A DNA stretch of 64,000 nt, taken from NCBI RefSeq assembly GCF_030345095.1, contig NZ_CP128360.1:2108001-2172000 (forward strand). Direction: 5' to 3'. Position 1 is the first letter of the stretch; each line of letters starts with the position of its first letter. Shown here piece by piece: positions 1 to 8,369 of the stretch. A model generated the notes under the pieces. That model made no database searches. It was not told the origin of the DNA and worked only from the letters and a program-made list of their open reading frames with translations. Made by a program: the position numbers and the translations under genes. The stretch is from Solwaraspora sp. WMMA2056. GTDB lineage: Bacteria; Actinomycetota; Actinomycetes; Mycobacteriales; Micromonosporaceae.

Positions 1-1990
1 GGCGGTCACCGTAACGGATGGCCTCGATGAGCAGGTCGCGCAGTGGCGTTTCGTCGAAAGCCGATCCGAGAACGTCGAAGACCTTGCCCCCGTAGGCTTT
101 CCGTTGCTCCTCGACCTTCCACAGCAGCCGGGTGAAAACTTCCCCTTCGCGGGTGTTGGCGGCTACCAGGTTCCACAGCCGGCACACCTCGGTCTGCCCG
201 ATCCGGTGCACCCGACCGAACCGTTGCTCGATACGGTTCGGGTTCCACGGCAGGTCGTAGTTGACGACCAGATGGGCCGCCTGCAGGTTGAGGCCCTCAC
301 CCGCCGCGTCGGTGGCAAGCAGCACCTGACACGTGGGGCTCTTGGTGAATTCCTCGGTGACCGCGCGTCGATCGGCGCGTCCGACACCGCCGTGGATCGC
401 GCGGACCGCGTCGGTCCGGCCGAAGAGCGAGGAGATCTTGCGGGACAGGTAGTCCAGGGTGTCGCGGTGTTCGGTGAAGATGATCAGCTTGCGGGGGCGG
501 TCTGCTCCGGGACGGAGCAACTCGTTGTCCTGGAATATGCGGCGCAGCTCGACCCACTTGCGGTCGGTGTCCAGGTCGCGGACGTGCTGGGAGACCTTGA
601 TCAGACCGGCCAGCTCGGCGAGTTCGGCGTCGAACTCTGCGATCGTGGCGGCCGTGGTGGCCGCATCGAGCAGCTCCTCCTCGATGTGTTCCATCTCGGC
701 GGCGCTGTACTCGTCACCGTCCCAGTCGCCCCCGTCCACCGAGCGGAGCGAGTCGTGGGCAGGTCGGCCGCCGAGCAGGTCGTCCCGGCGCCGCCGCAGC
801 CGATTGGCACGGCGCAGCAGAGACTGGTGGATCGCCTCCGGGCTGGAGGCGAGGCGGCGCTGAAGAACGGTGAGTGCGAATCCGACAGTGTGCCGGCGCT
901 TGTCGTGCACACCCAGCCGGTCGGCCCGGTTCATACCCTCCCGTACATAGGTGGTGACCCGCTCGTACAGATCGCGTTCGTCCGGCGACAGATCGTAGGG
1001 CACCGTCTGGGCGATACGTTCGGGAAAGAGTGGCCTGCCGTCGAAAGTTAGTAAGTCCTCTTTGACCATTCGCCGCATCAGCCCGCTGGTGCTCGGATCG
1101 TCCACGCCGGCCTTGAACTTTCCTTCGAATCCGTCGCGTTCGAGCAGAGTGAGGAAGAGCTGAAAGTCCGCCTCCACGCCGGCATGCGGCGTGGCGGTCA
1201 TCAGCAGCAGGTGCCGGGTCCGGTCGCGTAGCCGCTCGCCGAGCTGGAACCGCCGCGTCTTGTCGACCTTGCCGCCGTAGTAGCGGGCACCCATCCGGTG
1301 CGCCTCGTCGACGACCACCAGGTCGAAGTGGGCGTCGTCGAGCTGTGCCGACAGGACCGGGTTGCGAGCGAGTTGATCCATCCGAGCGATCAACAGCGGG
1401 CGCTGGGCGAAGACAGTGGTGCCGTACGCCGCCTCGGCCAGATCCGGGGCGAGCAGCTCGAAGCGGAGGCCGAACTTGAAGAACAGCTCGTCCTGCCACT
1501 GCTCGACGAGGCCGCCGGGTGCCACGATCAGGCAGCTCTTCACGTCGTCGCGGAGAAGCAGCTCCTTGATGTAGAGGCCCGCCATGATGGTCTTGCCGGC
1601 ACCAGGGTCGTCGGCGAGCAGGAAACGTAGCGGGGTGCGGTCGAGCATTTCGCCGTACACGGCGCGAATCTGATGCGGCAGCGGCTGGACGTCACTGGTG
1701 GCCACGGCCAGCATCGGGTCGAACAGCCCAGCCAGCGAGATCCGTTGGACCTCGGCGACGAGCCGAAAGTCGTCGCCGTCGGCGTCGAATGGTCGGCTCC
1801 CCGCGTCCGATCGACGCAGCTTTGCCTCGTCGGCGCGGAACAGCATCCGTTGATCCAGCTTGCCGGCAGCGAGCCGGTAGGTCAGCTCCACAGCGTCGGC
1901 GCCCTGCGGCTGCGCGTAGATGACCTCTACGGTCTCGCCCGGAACGACACCGGTCACCCGCAGCCCGGACACCAGATCTTCCAGACGCAC
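1..1990 (-). CDS. SNF2-family DEAD/DEAH helicase, ADDPGAGKT type (3' end off window)
   Basis: ATP-dependent nucleic-acid translocase of the SNF2 superfamily; about 663 residues are in the window and the C-terminus lies off the left edge. Translating the minus strand from a GTG at 1990 (GTGGAGG ribosome site just upstream; an in-frame stop lies further 5') gives Walker A ADDPGAGKT near residue 130, motif II VVVDEAHR near 226, motif III MTATPHAG, and the helicase C motifs DAAGEGLNL and RVHRIGQ near 595. The ADDPGAGKT variant with an N-terminal 'RLEDLVSGLRVTG' module is typical of long SNF2 proteins found in defence or modification islands, such as the DISARM DrmD family; assignment to a named system is inference. 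It is divergent from a second SNF2 gene at 2131, with a 140-bp intergenic stretch that must hold both promoters. Confidence 0.85.
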   Translation of the reverse strand, partial: MRLEDLVSGLRVTGVVPGETVEVIYAQPQGADAVELTYRLAAGKLDQRMLFRADEAKLRRSDAGSRPFDADGDDFRLVAEVQRISLAGLFDPMLAVATSDVQPLPHQIRAVYGEMLDRTPLRFLLADDPGAGKTIMAGLYIKELLLRDDVKSCLIVAPGGLVEQWQDELFFKFGLRFELLAPDLAEAAYGTTVFAQRPLLIARMDQLARNPVLSAQLDDAHFDLVVVDEAHRMGARYYGGKVDKTRRFQLGERLRDRTRHLLLMTATPHAGVEADFQLFLTLLERDGFEGKFKAGVDDPSTSGLMRRMVKEDLLTFDGRPLFPERIAQTVPYDLSPDERDLYERVTTYVREGMNRADRLGVHDKRRHTVGFALTVLQRRLASSPEAIHQSLLRRANRLRRRRDDLLGGRPAHDSLRSVDGGDWDGDEYSAAEMEHIEEELLDAATTAATIAEFDAELAELAGLIKVSQHVRDLDTDRKWVELRRIFQDNELLRPGADRPRKLIIFTEHRDTLDYLSRKISSLFGRTDAVRAIHGGVGRADRRAVTEEFTKSPTCQVLLATDAAGEGLNLQAAHLVVNYDLPWNPNRIEQRFGRVHRIGQTEVCRLWNLVAANTREGEVFTRLLWKVEEQRKAYGGKVFDVLGSAFDETPLRDLLIEAIRYGDR

Positions 1991-2130
1991 CAGCGGCCTC
2001 CACTCCAGACGGTGCCGCGCGACGCGGTACCGGGGACCGAGGGTACTGAAAGAGGCAGAACTGCAAAAGACGTTGCTGTGCCTGGTGGATCCGGTGGACT
2101 ACCATCGCGCTCTGCGGCCCCTCGACCCTG

Positions 2131-4800
2131 ATGGTGATCATGGATAGAACTGATCGGGAACAGATCCGCCGTTGGATTTCGGACTTCCACAACTGGGGCC
2201 GATCAGCAACGGAGTCCGTAAGCTGGCACCGGGCTGTCCGGGAAGCCGCCGACAGCGACGAGCGTTCGCTGTTGTCGCGCAGGGTAACGGTCCGCAGGTC
2301 CGGACAGACTGCCTGGTGGGTCCTCCCGCTCGGCGGGAGTGACACCGACGTGGTGCGCCGGCTCTGGGATCGAGCGCTACTTCCAGTTCCCGACGCTACC
2401 GATCGCGCCATGCTGCAGCTGCTGACCGTCGGCGTCCCGCGCGCGATCGCCGACGTCACGCCGATGCTCGGCCTGAGACGCATCTTTGCTGGAGCAGCAG
2501 TCAAGCAGCGGGCGGCACAGGCTCACGATCTTCTGCGCCGGCAGCATGCCGAACTGCTCGCCAACCAGGGGCCTGACCGGTTGGACCTGCTCAGCTGGCC
2601 GACCGGGGAGATCGACCCGCACCGGCTCGGGCTCGATGCGCTGCTCGACCCGGCACTGCAGTTCAAGCCCTTCATCCAGTGGGTTGGCAAGAAGCCGGAA
2701 CTGGTCGACAGCTCCGCGCTGGTCGGCCTCCGTGAGGCGCTGGACACCATCGACAAGGTGGTCGCGAGCGAGTCGACCTTCCGATCGGCAGCAAAGGAAG
2801 CCGGCCAGAAGATCAGGCACGCCGAAGTAACACGGATCCTGCGAGAGATGCCCGCCGAGAAGCTCCGCGACGCCACCCGCGAGCGGCTGAGGCTGGGCAC
2901 CCTCGCCGCAGCGAGGATCACCACAGTGCAGAACGTGCTGGACAACGCCGGGCGGCTGCATCGACTGCCCGGCATCGGTGAAACGACCGTCCGGCACATC
3001 CGTGCGGCTGCCGAGACGCTGCGCCGGACCACCTTCGACGAGATGCCCGTGCGGATCGACATCAAGAAGCGCCGGCCGGAGACGACGGAGCTGTTACGGC
3101 GGCTGGCTGACTGGGACGCCTGCCGGCAGACGCGGGGTGCCGCCGCCGACCTTGAGCGGGCGAGTGAACTCGCTCCGCTGCGGCCACTCCTGCACCCGGG
3201 CGTCACCCATCTGCTCGTGGCTCCGACCCGTGGGTTGGACGCGGCCGGGCTCCGCGAAAGCATCCAGGTCGTCAAACGCCGGGCCGAGCTGCTCGGCATG
3301 TCGTCGACGCCGGGCCGGTCAGCGACGGCTGGACGGGACCCGTGGGCGGACTTCCTTGCCCGACCAGCCGACTACTTCGCGATGCTCGCCGAGTTGGGTT
3401 TCCTCACCGAGGACGAGAAGGCGACGCACGGGCACCTGCCGGAGGAGATCATCCAGGCGGTTCGCGACCAGTCCCTCAGCGGCGAGCACCTGACCGCATC
3501 GCTGCGCGGATATCAGAGCTTCGCCGCCCGCTTCGCGCTGGTCCAGCGCAAGGTGATCATCGGCGACGAGATGGGACTCGGTAAGACCGTCGAGGCGCTT
3601 GCCGTCCTTGCCCATCTACGCAGCCGGGGCGCACACCATTTCGTGGTTGTCTGCCCCGCTGCGGTGGTGACCAACTGGATGCGCGAGGTGGCCGGTAAGT
3701 CGAAGCTGCGCCCGCACCGGCTGCACGGGCCGGAGCGGACCCGGGCGGCACGAGCGTGGCAGCGTGACGGTGGCGTAGCGGTGACCACCTACGAGAGCCT
3801 GGCGTGGTGGGAGACAAGTCTCCGGAATGTCCCGGAGCTGGGATGTGTCGTGGTCGACGAGGCACACCTGATCAAGAACCCGCAGGCCAAGCGGACGATC
3901 CGGACCCGGAAACTGATCGCCGGCACGGACCGGGCGGTCCTGCTCACCGGTACTCCGCTGGAAAACCGGGTGGAGGAGTTCCGCAACCTCGCCTCCTACG
4001 TACGACCCGAGCTCGTGGTGAACGCCAGCGACCTGGCACCGCGGACCTTCCGTCGGCAGATCGCCCCGGCCTATCTGCGGCGCAACCAGGAGGACGTACT
4101 CACCGAACTCCCGGAGCTGGTCGAGGTCGAAGAGTGGCTTCCGCTGTCCGCCGCCGATTCAGCTCGCTACCGGGCAGCGGTCCGGGACGGCAACTTCATG
4201 CAGATGCGACAGGCGGCGATGCTGGAGGGATCGCGGTCGACCAAGCTGCAACGTCTGGTCGAGATCGTCGCGGAGGCAGCGGAGAACGAACGCCGGGTCA
4301 TCGTCTTCTCCTACTTCCTGGACGTGCTGAAGCTGGTCGCCGACTCCCTGCCGGGCCCGGTATTCGGCCCGCTCAGCGGGTCGGTGTCGCCGGCGCGACG
4401 ACAGGAGATGGTGGACCAGTTCGCGGCGGCCCGGCACGGTGCCGTGCTCGTCGCCCAGATCACCGCTGGCGGCGTCGGGCTCAACATCCAGTCCGCGTCG
4501 GTGGTGGTGATCTGCGAACCGCAGCTCAAGCCGACCGCCGAGGCGCAGGCCATCGCCCGAGCACACCGGATGGGCCAGGTCCAGTCGGTGCAGGTGCACC
4601 GGCTGCTGGCCGAGGGCAGCGTCGATCAGCGGCTCACCGAGATGCTGGCGGGTAAGCGACGGGTCTTCGACGACTTCGCCAGGGTCAGCGACATGGCGGC
4701 GGCCACCCCCGACGCGGTGGACCTCTCCGAAGGCGACCTGGTGCGCGAGGTCATCGCAGCCGAACGCCAACGTCTCTTCGCCACCAGCGCCGAGTCGTGA
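2131..4800 (+). CDS. SNF2-type helicase with central helix-hairpin-helix
   Basis: Predicted 889-residue SNF2 translocase. The first 450 residues match nothing I recognise apart from a helix-hairpin-helix signature (LPGIGETTVRHI) near residues 279-290, a non-specific DNA-binding element. The motor follows: Walker A GDEMGLGKT at about 478-486, motif II VVDEAHL near 575, motif III LLTGTP near 604, and motif VI ARAHRMGQ near 809. The order HhH then motor is unusual and recalls repair or remodelling factors. Two ATGs lie at the 5' end (2131 and 2140) and neither has a strong ribosome site, so the start is uncertain by three codons. It is divergent from another SNF2 gene and its stop lies 13 bp from the convergent gene ending at 4814. 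A role in DNA repair or phage defence is inference from family and pairing. Confidence 0.88.
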   Translation: MVIMDRTDREQIRRWISDFHNWGRSATESVSWHRAVREAADSDERSLLSRRVTVRRSGQTAWWVLPLGGSDTDVVRRLWDRALLPVPDATDRAMLQLLTVGVPRAIADVTPMLGLRRIFAGAAVKQRAAQAHDLLRRQHAELLANQGPDRLDLLSWPTGEIDPHRLGLDALLDPALQFKPFIQWVGKKPELVDSSALVGLREALDTIDKVVASESTFRSAAKEAGQKIRHAEVTRILREMPAEKLRDATRERLRLGTLAAARITTVQNVLDNAGRLHRLPGIGETTVRHIRAAAETLRRTTFDEMPVRIDIKKRRPETTELLRRLADWDACRQTRGAAADLERASELAPLRPLLHPGVTHLLVAPTRGLDAAGLRESIQVVKRRAELLGMSSTPGRSATAGRDPWADFLARPADYFAMLAELGFLTEDEKATHGHLPEEIIQAVRDQSLSGEHLTASLRGYQSFAARFALVQRKVIIGDEMGLGKTVEALAVLAHLRSRGAHHFVVVCPAAVVTNWMREVAGKSKLRPHRLHGPERTRAARAWQRDGGVAVTTYESLAWWETSLRNVPELGCVVVDEAHLIKNPQAKRTIRTRKLIAGTDRAVLLTGTPLENRVEEFRNLASYVRPELVVNASDLAPRTFRRQIAPAYLRRNQEDVLTELPELVEVEEWLPLSAADSARYRAAVRDGNFMQMRQAAMLEGSRSTKLQRLVEIVAEAAENERRVIVFSYFLDVLKLVADSLPGPVFGPLSGSVSPARRQEMVDQFAAARHGAVLVAQITAGGVGLNIQSASVVVICEPQLKPTAEAQAIARAHRMGQVQSVQVHRLLAEGSVDQRLTEMLAGKRRVFDDFARVSDMAAATPDAVDLSEGDLVREVIAAERQRLFATSAES

Positions 4801-4813
4801 TGGCACCGCCGCG

Positions 4814-5479
4814 CTACCGCCGGTGTACGGCGTAGGTCAGGTGCGTCACCCGGGTCGACGGCTCCGAACGGATCGGCTCCAGCGTGACCTTGGACGGGTC
4901 CACGCCGTCGAACAGGCGGGTGCCGGCGCCGAACAGCACGGGCGCGAGGGCGATCGAGAACTCGTCGACCAGGCCGGCGTTCACGTACTGCAGGATCGTC
5001 TCGCTGCCGCCGGCGATCCGGACGTCCCGGTCGCCGGCGGCCTCGCGGGCCTGGTCCAGCGCGCGGTGGATCCCGTCGTCGACGAAGTGAAATGTGGTGC
5101 CGCCCGGCCGCTCCCACAGGTCCCGCCTGTGGTGGGTCAGCACGAAGACCGGGGTGTGGAAGGGCGCCTCTGCCGGCCATGCCCGCTCGCCGAGGTCGAA
5201 CATGCGCCGGCCCATGATGCTCGCGCCGGTGCGCGCGAACGTCTCCCGGGCGATGTCGTTGGCACGCCCTTCCTCGCCGCCGTCGCCCAGCTTCAGGTTC
5301 TCCCGAAAGAACCGCAGCGGGAACATCCACGCCTGCAGCTCCATCCACTGCGCCACCCAGTGCGCCAGTCTCGGGTCCTGCTCCCGCTGCTCGGGCGTGG
5401 CGAAGATGCCCTCCATCGACTCGGGCGCGCTGAAGCCGTCCAGCGACATGGACACGCTGACGAACACCTTGCCGGCCAT
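4814..5479 (-). CDS. RibD C-terminal/dihydrofolate reductase-like protein
   Basis: A 221-residue protein of the RibD C-terminal/DHFR superfamily, presumed NADPH-dependent reductase of unknown substrate. The N-terminal strand VFVSVSMSLDGFSAP is the usual start of the family; the segment ASIMGRRMFD and the cofactor-loop-like GGSETILQYVNAGLVDEF are in their expected places, and the protein ends with the standard beta-strand pair. It is the last gene of a three-gene operon: its ATG overlaps the stop of the SRPBCC gene as TGATG. In actinomycetes this ArsR/SRPBCC/DHFR-like combination recurs as a small, probably stress-responsive unit, but the substrate is not known. Confidence 0.9.
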   Translation of the reverse strand: MAGKVFVSVSMSLDGFSAPESMEGIFATPEQREQDPRLAHWVAQWMELQAWMFPLRFFRENLKLGDGGEEGRANDIARETFARTGASIMGRRMFDLGERAWPAEAPFHTPVFVLTHHRRDLWERPGGTTFHFVDDGIHRALDQAREAAGDRDVRIAGGSETILQYVNAGLVDEFSIALAPVLFGAGTRLFDGVDPSKVTLEPIRSEPSTRVTHLTYAVHRR

Positions 5480-5988
5480 CAGCGATCCTCCTGCCGCCGC
5501 TGGGCGAGCTCGGCGACGTAGGCCGCCAGGTTGCTCAGCGTCTGCTCGCCGCCCTCGATCGCGTGGTACTTCTCCACGGCCTGGTCGCGCAGCTCGCGGG
5601 TGGGGAAGACGGTACGCATCACGATCCGGGTCGCTGCACCGTCCGGCGCGAAAGCCAGGGTCGACTCGAAGGCGTTCGGATCGTCGCTGGACTCACCGTG
5701 CAGCAGCGCGATCCGCTGCGGAGGGACGATCTCGGTCCAGGTGATCCATTCGGAGTAGTCGGTCCCGTCCGGGCCGTGCATCACGAAGTCCCACCCGCCG
5801 CCGACCCGGAACTCGAAGGACCTCGTGGTGGTGCTGAACCCCGCCGGACCCCACCACTGCGACAGGTGCCGGACCTCGGTGAACGCCTCGAACACCAGCT
5901 CCGGTGGGGCGTCGATGACCCGGGAGATCACGATCTCCCGGTCGGCCGTCGGCGGCTCCGCCGGTGTTTCCCGCTCTGCTCCTGCCAT
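5479..5988 (-). CDS. SRPBCC (AHSA1-type) domain protein
   Basis: A 169-residue protein of the START-like SRPBCC fold, AHSA1 subfamily, which forms a hydrophobic ligand pocket. Recognisable segments are the opening strand VISRVIDAPPELVFEAFTE, the following LSQWWGPAGF, and the GGWDFVMHGPDG turn with TWTEIVPPQRI. No catalytic function can be assigned from sequence. The ATG at 5988 lies 3 bp after the ArsR stop and the gene's own stop overlaps the next start, so the three genes should be translated together. This ArsR-SRPBCC order is very common in actinomycetes, with the ArsR protein thought to control its own operon. Confidence 0.9.
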   Translation of the reverse strand: MAGAERETPAEPPTADREIVISRVIDAPPELVFEAFTEVRHLSQWWGPAGFSTTTRSFEFRVGGGWDFVMHGPDGTDYSEWITWTEIVPPQRIALLHGESSDDPNAFESTLAFAPDGAATRIVMRTVFPTRELRDQAVEKYHAIEGGEQTLSNLAAYVAELAQRRQEDR

Positions 5989-5991
5989 CGG

Positions 5992-6345
5992 TCATTGCTC
6001 CTGTCGTGTCTGCTTGAGGTCCTGCACGTAGGCGTCCAACCGGTCGAAACTGCCGTTCCAGAACTGCTCGAACCTGCCGACCCACTCGTGGATCGGCCGC
6101 AGGCCGCGCGCGTCCAGGCCGTAGAGGCGCTGCTTGCCCACCTCGCGGACCCGCACCAGCCCCACCTCGCGGAGCACCCGCAGGTGCTTGGACGCCCCTG
6201 GCTGGCTCATCCCTAGCTCTTGGGCCAGGTCGGTCACCGGCCACTCGCCTGCCCGCAGCAGCGCCAGGATGTCCCGGCGCTGCGGCTCGGCGATCGCGTT
6301 GAAGACGTCCGACGTCGTCGCTGCTCGTGCCACGGCAGCCATCAT
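5992..6345 (-). CDS. ArsR-family transcriptional repressor
   Basis: A winged-helix ArsR/SmtB-type regulator of 117 residues. The core reads FNAIAEPQRRDILALL, then DLAQELGMSQPGASKHLRVL as the recognition helix region and a beta-wing ending in GKQRLYGL. No metal-binding CxC or histidine cluster is visible, so this is the metal-independent ArsR class that accompanies SRPBCC genes. The ATG at 6345 overlaps a good -10 box (6341-6346), so transcription would begin downstream of it; the in-frame GTG at 6333 is a likely leaderless start, shortening the protein by four residues. First gene of the 6345-4814 operon and probable autorepressor. Confidence 0.88.
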   Translation of the reverse strand: MMAAVARAATTSDVFNAIAEPQRRDILALLRAGEWPVTDLAQELGMSQPGASKHLRVLREVGLVRVREVGKQRLYGLDARGLRPIHEWVGRFEQFWNGSFDRLDAYVQDLKQTRQEQ

Positions 6346-6368
6346 ATTCCCATAACGGAATGCGTCAA
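6341..6368 (-). promoter_or_regulatory. Promoter with embedded palindrome, ArsR operon
   Basis: On the minus strand a TTGACG box (6368-6363) is followed after 16 bp by TATGAT (6346-6341). The spacer contains the palindrome ATTCC-N6-GGAAT (6346-6361), positioned to block RNA polymerase when bound. Likely operator for the adjacent ArsR protein. The predicted start point falls at about 6334, next to the GTG at 6333. Confidence 0.6.
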
Positions 6369-6389
6369 GCCGCCTGCGGTCGTGGTCCT

Positions 6390-6453
6390 CGACGATCTTG
6401 CACTTATCGAGAAGATTTATCGGGTTTGTCGGTCGATAAGTGCAAGATCGTCG
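6390..6453. repeat. 21-bp perfect inverted repeat with 22-nt loop
   Basis: The arms lie at 6390-6410 and 6433-6453 and pair perfectly over 21 bp; the left arm contains GATCTTGCACTTATCG. The flanking 170 bp up to the stop of the ATP-binding gene (6621) hold no gene I can support. The arm is AT-richer than its surroundings and its length is unusual for a simple terminator, although it could terminate transcription from the right. It may be a REP/MITE-like dispersed element. Confidence 0.7.
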
Positions 6454-6620
6454 TGATCTTGAGGCGCGGCGCCAGTCAGGTCACCCGTCCAGCCTCCAGG
6501 GCGCGGGAGTGCACGCCCTGGTACGTCTGCTGGTCGACGTCGAGCCGCCGTACCGGATGCTGCACCTCGCCAGGGCCGCCGCCGCGATCGCATAGCACCG
6601 CAGCTGCCTACCGCGTCTGC

Positions 6621-8066
6621 CTACCGCGTCGTGTCGGAGGTGTGCCGGTAGACGGTCGGACGGCCCTTACCGCCGTCCTGGGCCACGAGACCGTGATCAC
6701 GTAGCCCGCGCAGCGCCTTGCGGATGTTGGGCGCGGACAGGGCTAGTGCGCCGGCAAGCTCGGCGACGGTCTTCGGGCCAGGGGCGAGCGCATCGTAGAT
6801 GCGCCGCTCGGTGTTGTTGAGGCGTGGTTCTTGGGCACCTTGGGCGGAGGCGTGCAGCAGCACCGTGAACCGGATGCTCGTGTCGATGTACTGTGCCGGC
6901 GGTAGTGCTTGCGCCGCCAACTCCTGGGCGATCGTGGGGATGCCGCTGGCGAGAGCTTCGATGACTCGCCCGCCGGAACCGGTGGAGCGGACGTGCTGGC
7001 AGATGGCGACGAGCAGTCCGTTGCGGGCAGAGGTGACGGCGTCATGGCCGAGGCGATCGATGGTGATGCCGTACAGGCCCCCAGGGTTGGTCACGACGAG
7101 CCGGTCACGGCGTAGCCGAACCTCGATGGCGAAGGCTTGCGACCAGTTGTCGAGGTCGCGGTGGATCAGCGCGTTGGCGATGATCTCGCGGAATGCAAGC
7201 AACGGGTAGGCAGGCTGATCTGTGACGTTCCCGTCCGGATTGGCGACGATGGTCGTGTCGAAGGTGCGGCGAGCCCAATCGAGGGCGGCGTCCAGCATGC
7301 GCGGGATGGGGCCGGTGATCGTGACCTGGTTCCGGGCTCGCGCGGCGGGTGGATCCCCGGGTAGCGGTTCAGCGGCTGCCTGGATGACGTATCGAGGAAA
7401 GAACTGCTGTGGATGGACACCGAGGGCAAGCAGGCCGGCCACCGTAGGTTGCCCTCCAGCCACGGTCACGCCGGCGCGGCGGAGCAACTCCATGTCATCA
7501 TCGAATCGCCCGAGTCCGGTTCGGTCCCGTTCGCGGACGGTCGCGAGGAACGAGCCGATCAACTCATGGTCCAGGTCGTCGACAGTGGCGCCGTCGACCG
7601 GCTGACGGTCGAACAGCGGGGGGCGTCGAGCGGCCAGGAACCCCTGGGTCTCCACGTCGGACAGCGGGAAGTCGCCGTCGTAGCCGCGAAGATATCCCGT
7701 GTTGGTGGCGGTCACCCGGCATGGCTTGGCGGACGGGTCGCACTCGTGGACATGAGCCACGACGACCGGGTGCCCGTCGACCAGCCCATCGTCGATGGAA
7801 AGGCGGACCGGCGGGGTGTAGGCGCGCGCCTTGGCGGCAAGGCCCTGCTTGAGGACCTGCGGATCCGCTAGCGGCACGGGGCGAAAGCCGGCACGCTCAT
7901 CCAGGCCGAGGATTATCGTCCCGCCGCCAGGGAGGTTGGCGAGCGCGCTCAGCGATGCGGTCAGTGAGGTAGGCAGCCCCCCGCCTGCTGACTTGACCTC
8001 GATGCTCGTGGTGTCGCCACCAGCCGCGCGCAGCGCCCGAACCAGGCTATCCAAGTCTTCGACCAC
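6621..8066 (-). CDS. AlbA_2 (Schlafen-type) ATP-binding transcriptional regulator
   Basis: A 481-residue protein of the AlbA_2/Schlafen-AAA regulator group. The N-terminal third is an AlbA_2 domain (SIEVKSAGG, then ANLPGGGTIILGLDE). The middle and C-terminal part carries the HATPase_c_4-like module (FREIIANALIHRDL, VTNPGG, and GSGGRVIEAL). The last 70 residues form a winged helix (KTVAELAGALALSAPNIRKAL). I start it at the GTG 8066; an upstream TTG at 8102 would place the first twelve codons inside a set of repeated GTTACATTT elements that look like operators. These proteins often sit near mobile or defence genes; the ligand and regulon are unknown. Its 3' neighbour is the inverted repeat at 6390. 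Confidence 0.85.
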   Translation of the reverse strand: MVEDLDSLVRALRAAGGDTTSIEVKSAGGGLPTSLTASLSALANLPGGGTIILGLDERAGFRPVPLADPQVLKQGLAAKARAYTPPVRLSIDDGLVDGHPVVVAHVHECDPSAKPCRVTATNTGYLRGYDGDFPLSDVETQGFLAARRPPLFDRQPVDGATVDDLDHELIGSFLATVRERDRTGLGRFDDDMELLRRAGVTVAGGQPTVAGLLALGVHPQQFFPRYVIQAAAEPLPGDPPAARARNQVTITGPIPRMLDAALDWARRTFDTTIVANPDGNVTDQPAYPLLAFREIIANALIHRDLDNWSQAFAIEVRLRRDRLVVTNPGGLYGITIDRLGHDAVTSARNGLLVAICQHVRSTGSGGRVIEALASGIPTIAQELAAQALPPAQYIDTSIRFTVLLHASAQGAQEPRLNNTERRIYDALAPGPKTVAELAGALALSAPNIRKALRGLRDHGLVAQDGGKGRPTVYRHTSDTTR

Positions 8067-8072
8067 GCGACC

Positions 8073-8131
8073 AAATGTAACTCCAGCCTGGTTACATTTC
8101 AAGCATTACGGTTACATTTCGAGTTACATTT
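8073..8131. promoter_or_regulatory. Iterated GTTACATTT operator cluster
   Basis: Four exact copies of the 9-mer GTTACATTT: one on the minus strand at 8073-8081 and three on the plus strand at 8091-8099, 8111-8119 and 8123-8131. The first two form a palindrome with a 9-bp spacer. The cluster lies immediately upstream of the GTG at 8066 and is distinctly AT-rich. Probable binding sites of the winged-helix regulator encoded just downstream. Confidence 0.65.
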
Positions 8132-8207
8132 ATGGGTGAGGGTGACGTGGAGGGCAGCAACTTTGCCTACGACTCTCGCGTCGACCGCCTGGGTCGGCTG
8201 CTCAGTG

Positions 8208-8280
8208 GGCGTCACCAAGGGCCGCGTCTCCGTACCAGGCCAGCTACTTCGACGACGGCGACATCGCCGCGACCGCCTGA
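8208..8280 (+). pseudogene. Decayed HTH (XRE) antitoxin C-terminus
   Basis: The stretch reads GVTKGRVS in one frame (8208-8231) and then, after a frame change and loss of about 30 codons, YQASYFDDGDIAATA and a stop (8233-8280). Both pieces match the intact HTH gene at 24094-24408, which contains GVTKGRVSQIEQGK and ends HQAIYFDDGDIAAIA. The helix-turn-helix turn was therefore joined to the extreme C-terminus by a deletion. No partner toxin is visible beside it. Confidence 0.65.
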
Positions 8281-8331
8281 CCTACGCCCCGTCACCGGGT
8301 CAGGGTGGGGCGCGGTGAGGCCGATGGCGGT

Positions 8332-8361
8332 GGCCACCGACCGGGGTGCCGGTCGGTGGCC
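8332..8361 (-). terminator. Rho-independent-type hairpin
   Basis: GGCCACCGACCGG (8332-8344) pairs perfectly with CCGGTCGGTGGCC (8349-8361) around a GGTG loop. It lies 8 bp beyond the stop of the small secreted-protein gene at 8370 and is its likely terminator; as usual in actinomycetes, no U-tract is evident. Confidence 0.7.
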
Positions 8362-8369
8362 CTGGGCCG

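Noticed and set aside
6481-6594. Plus-strand stretch reading LVRLLVDVEPPYRMLHLARA then a stop, as a possible gene remnant
   Set aside because: Looks protein-like but I recognise no family and it has no start; too short to support.
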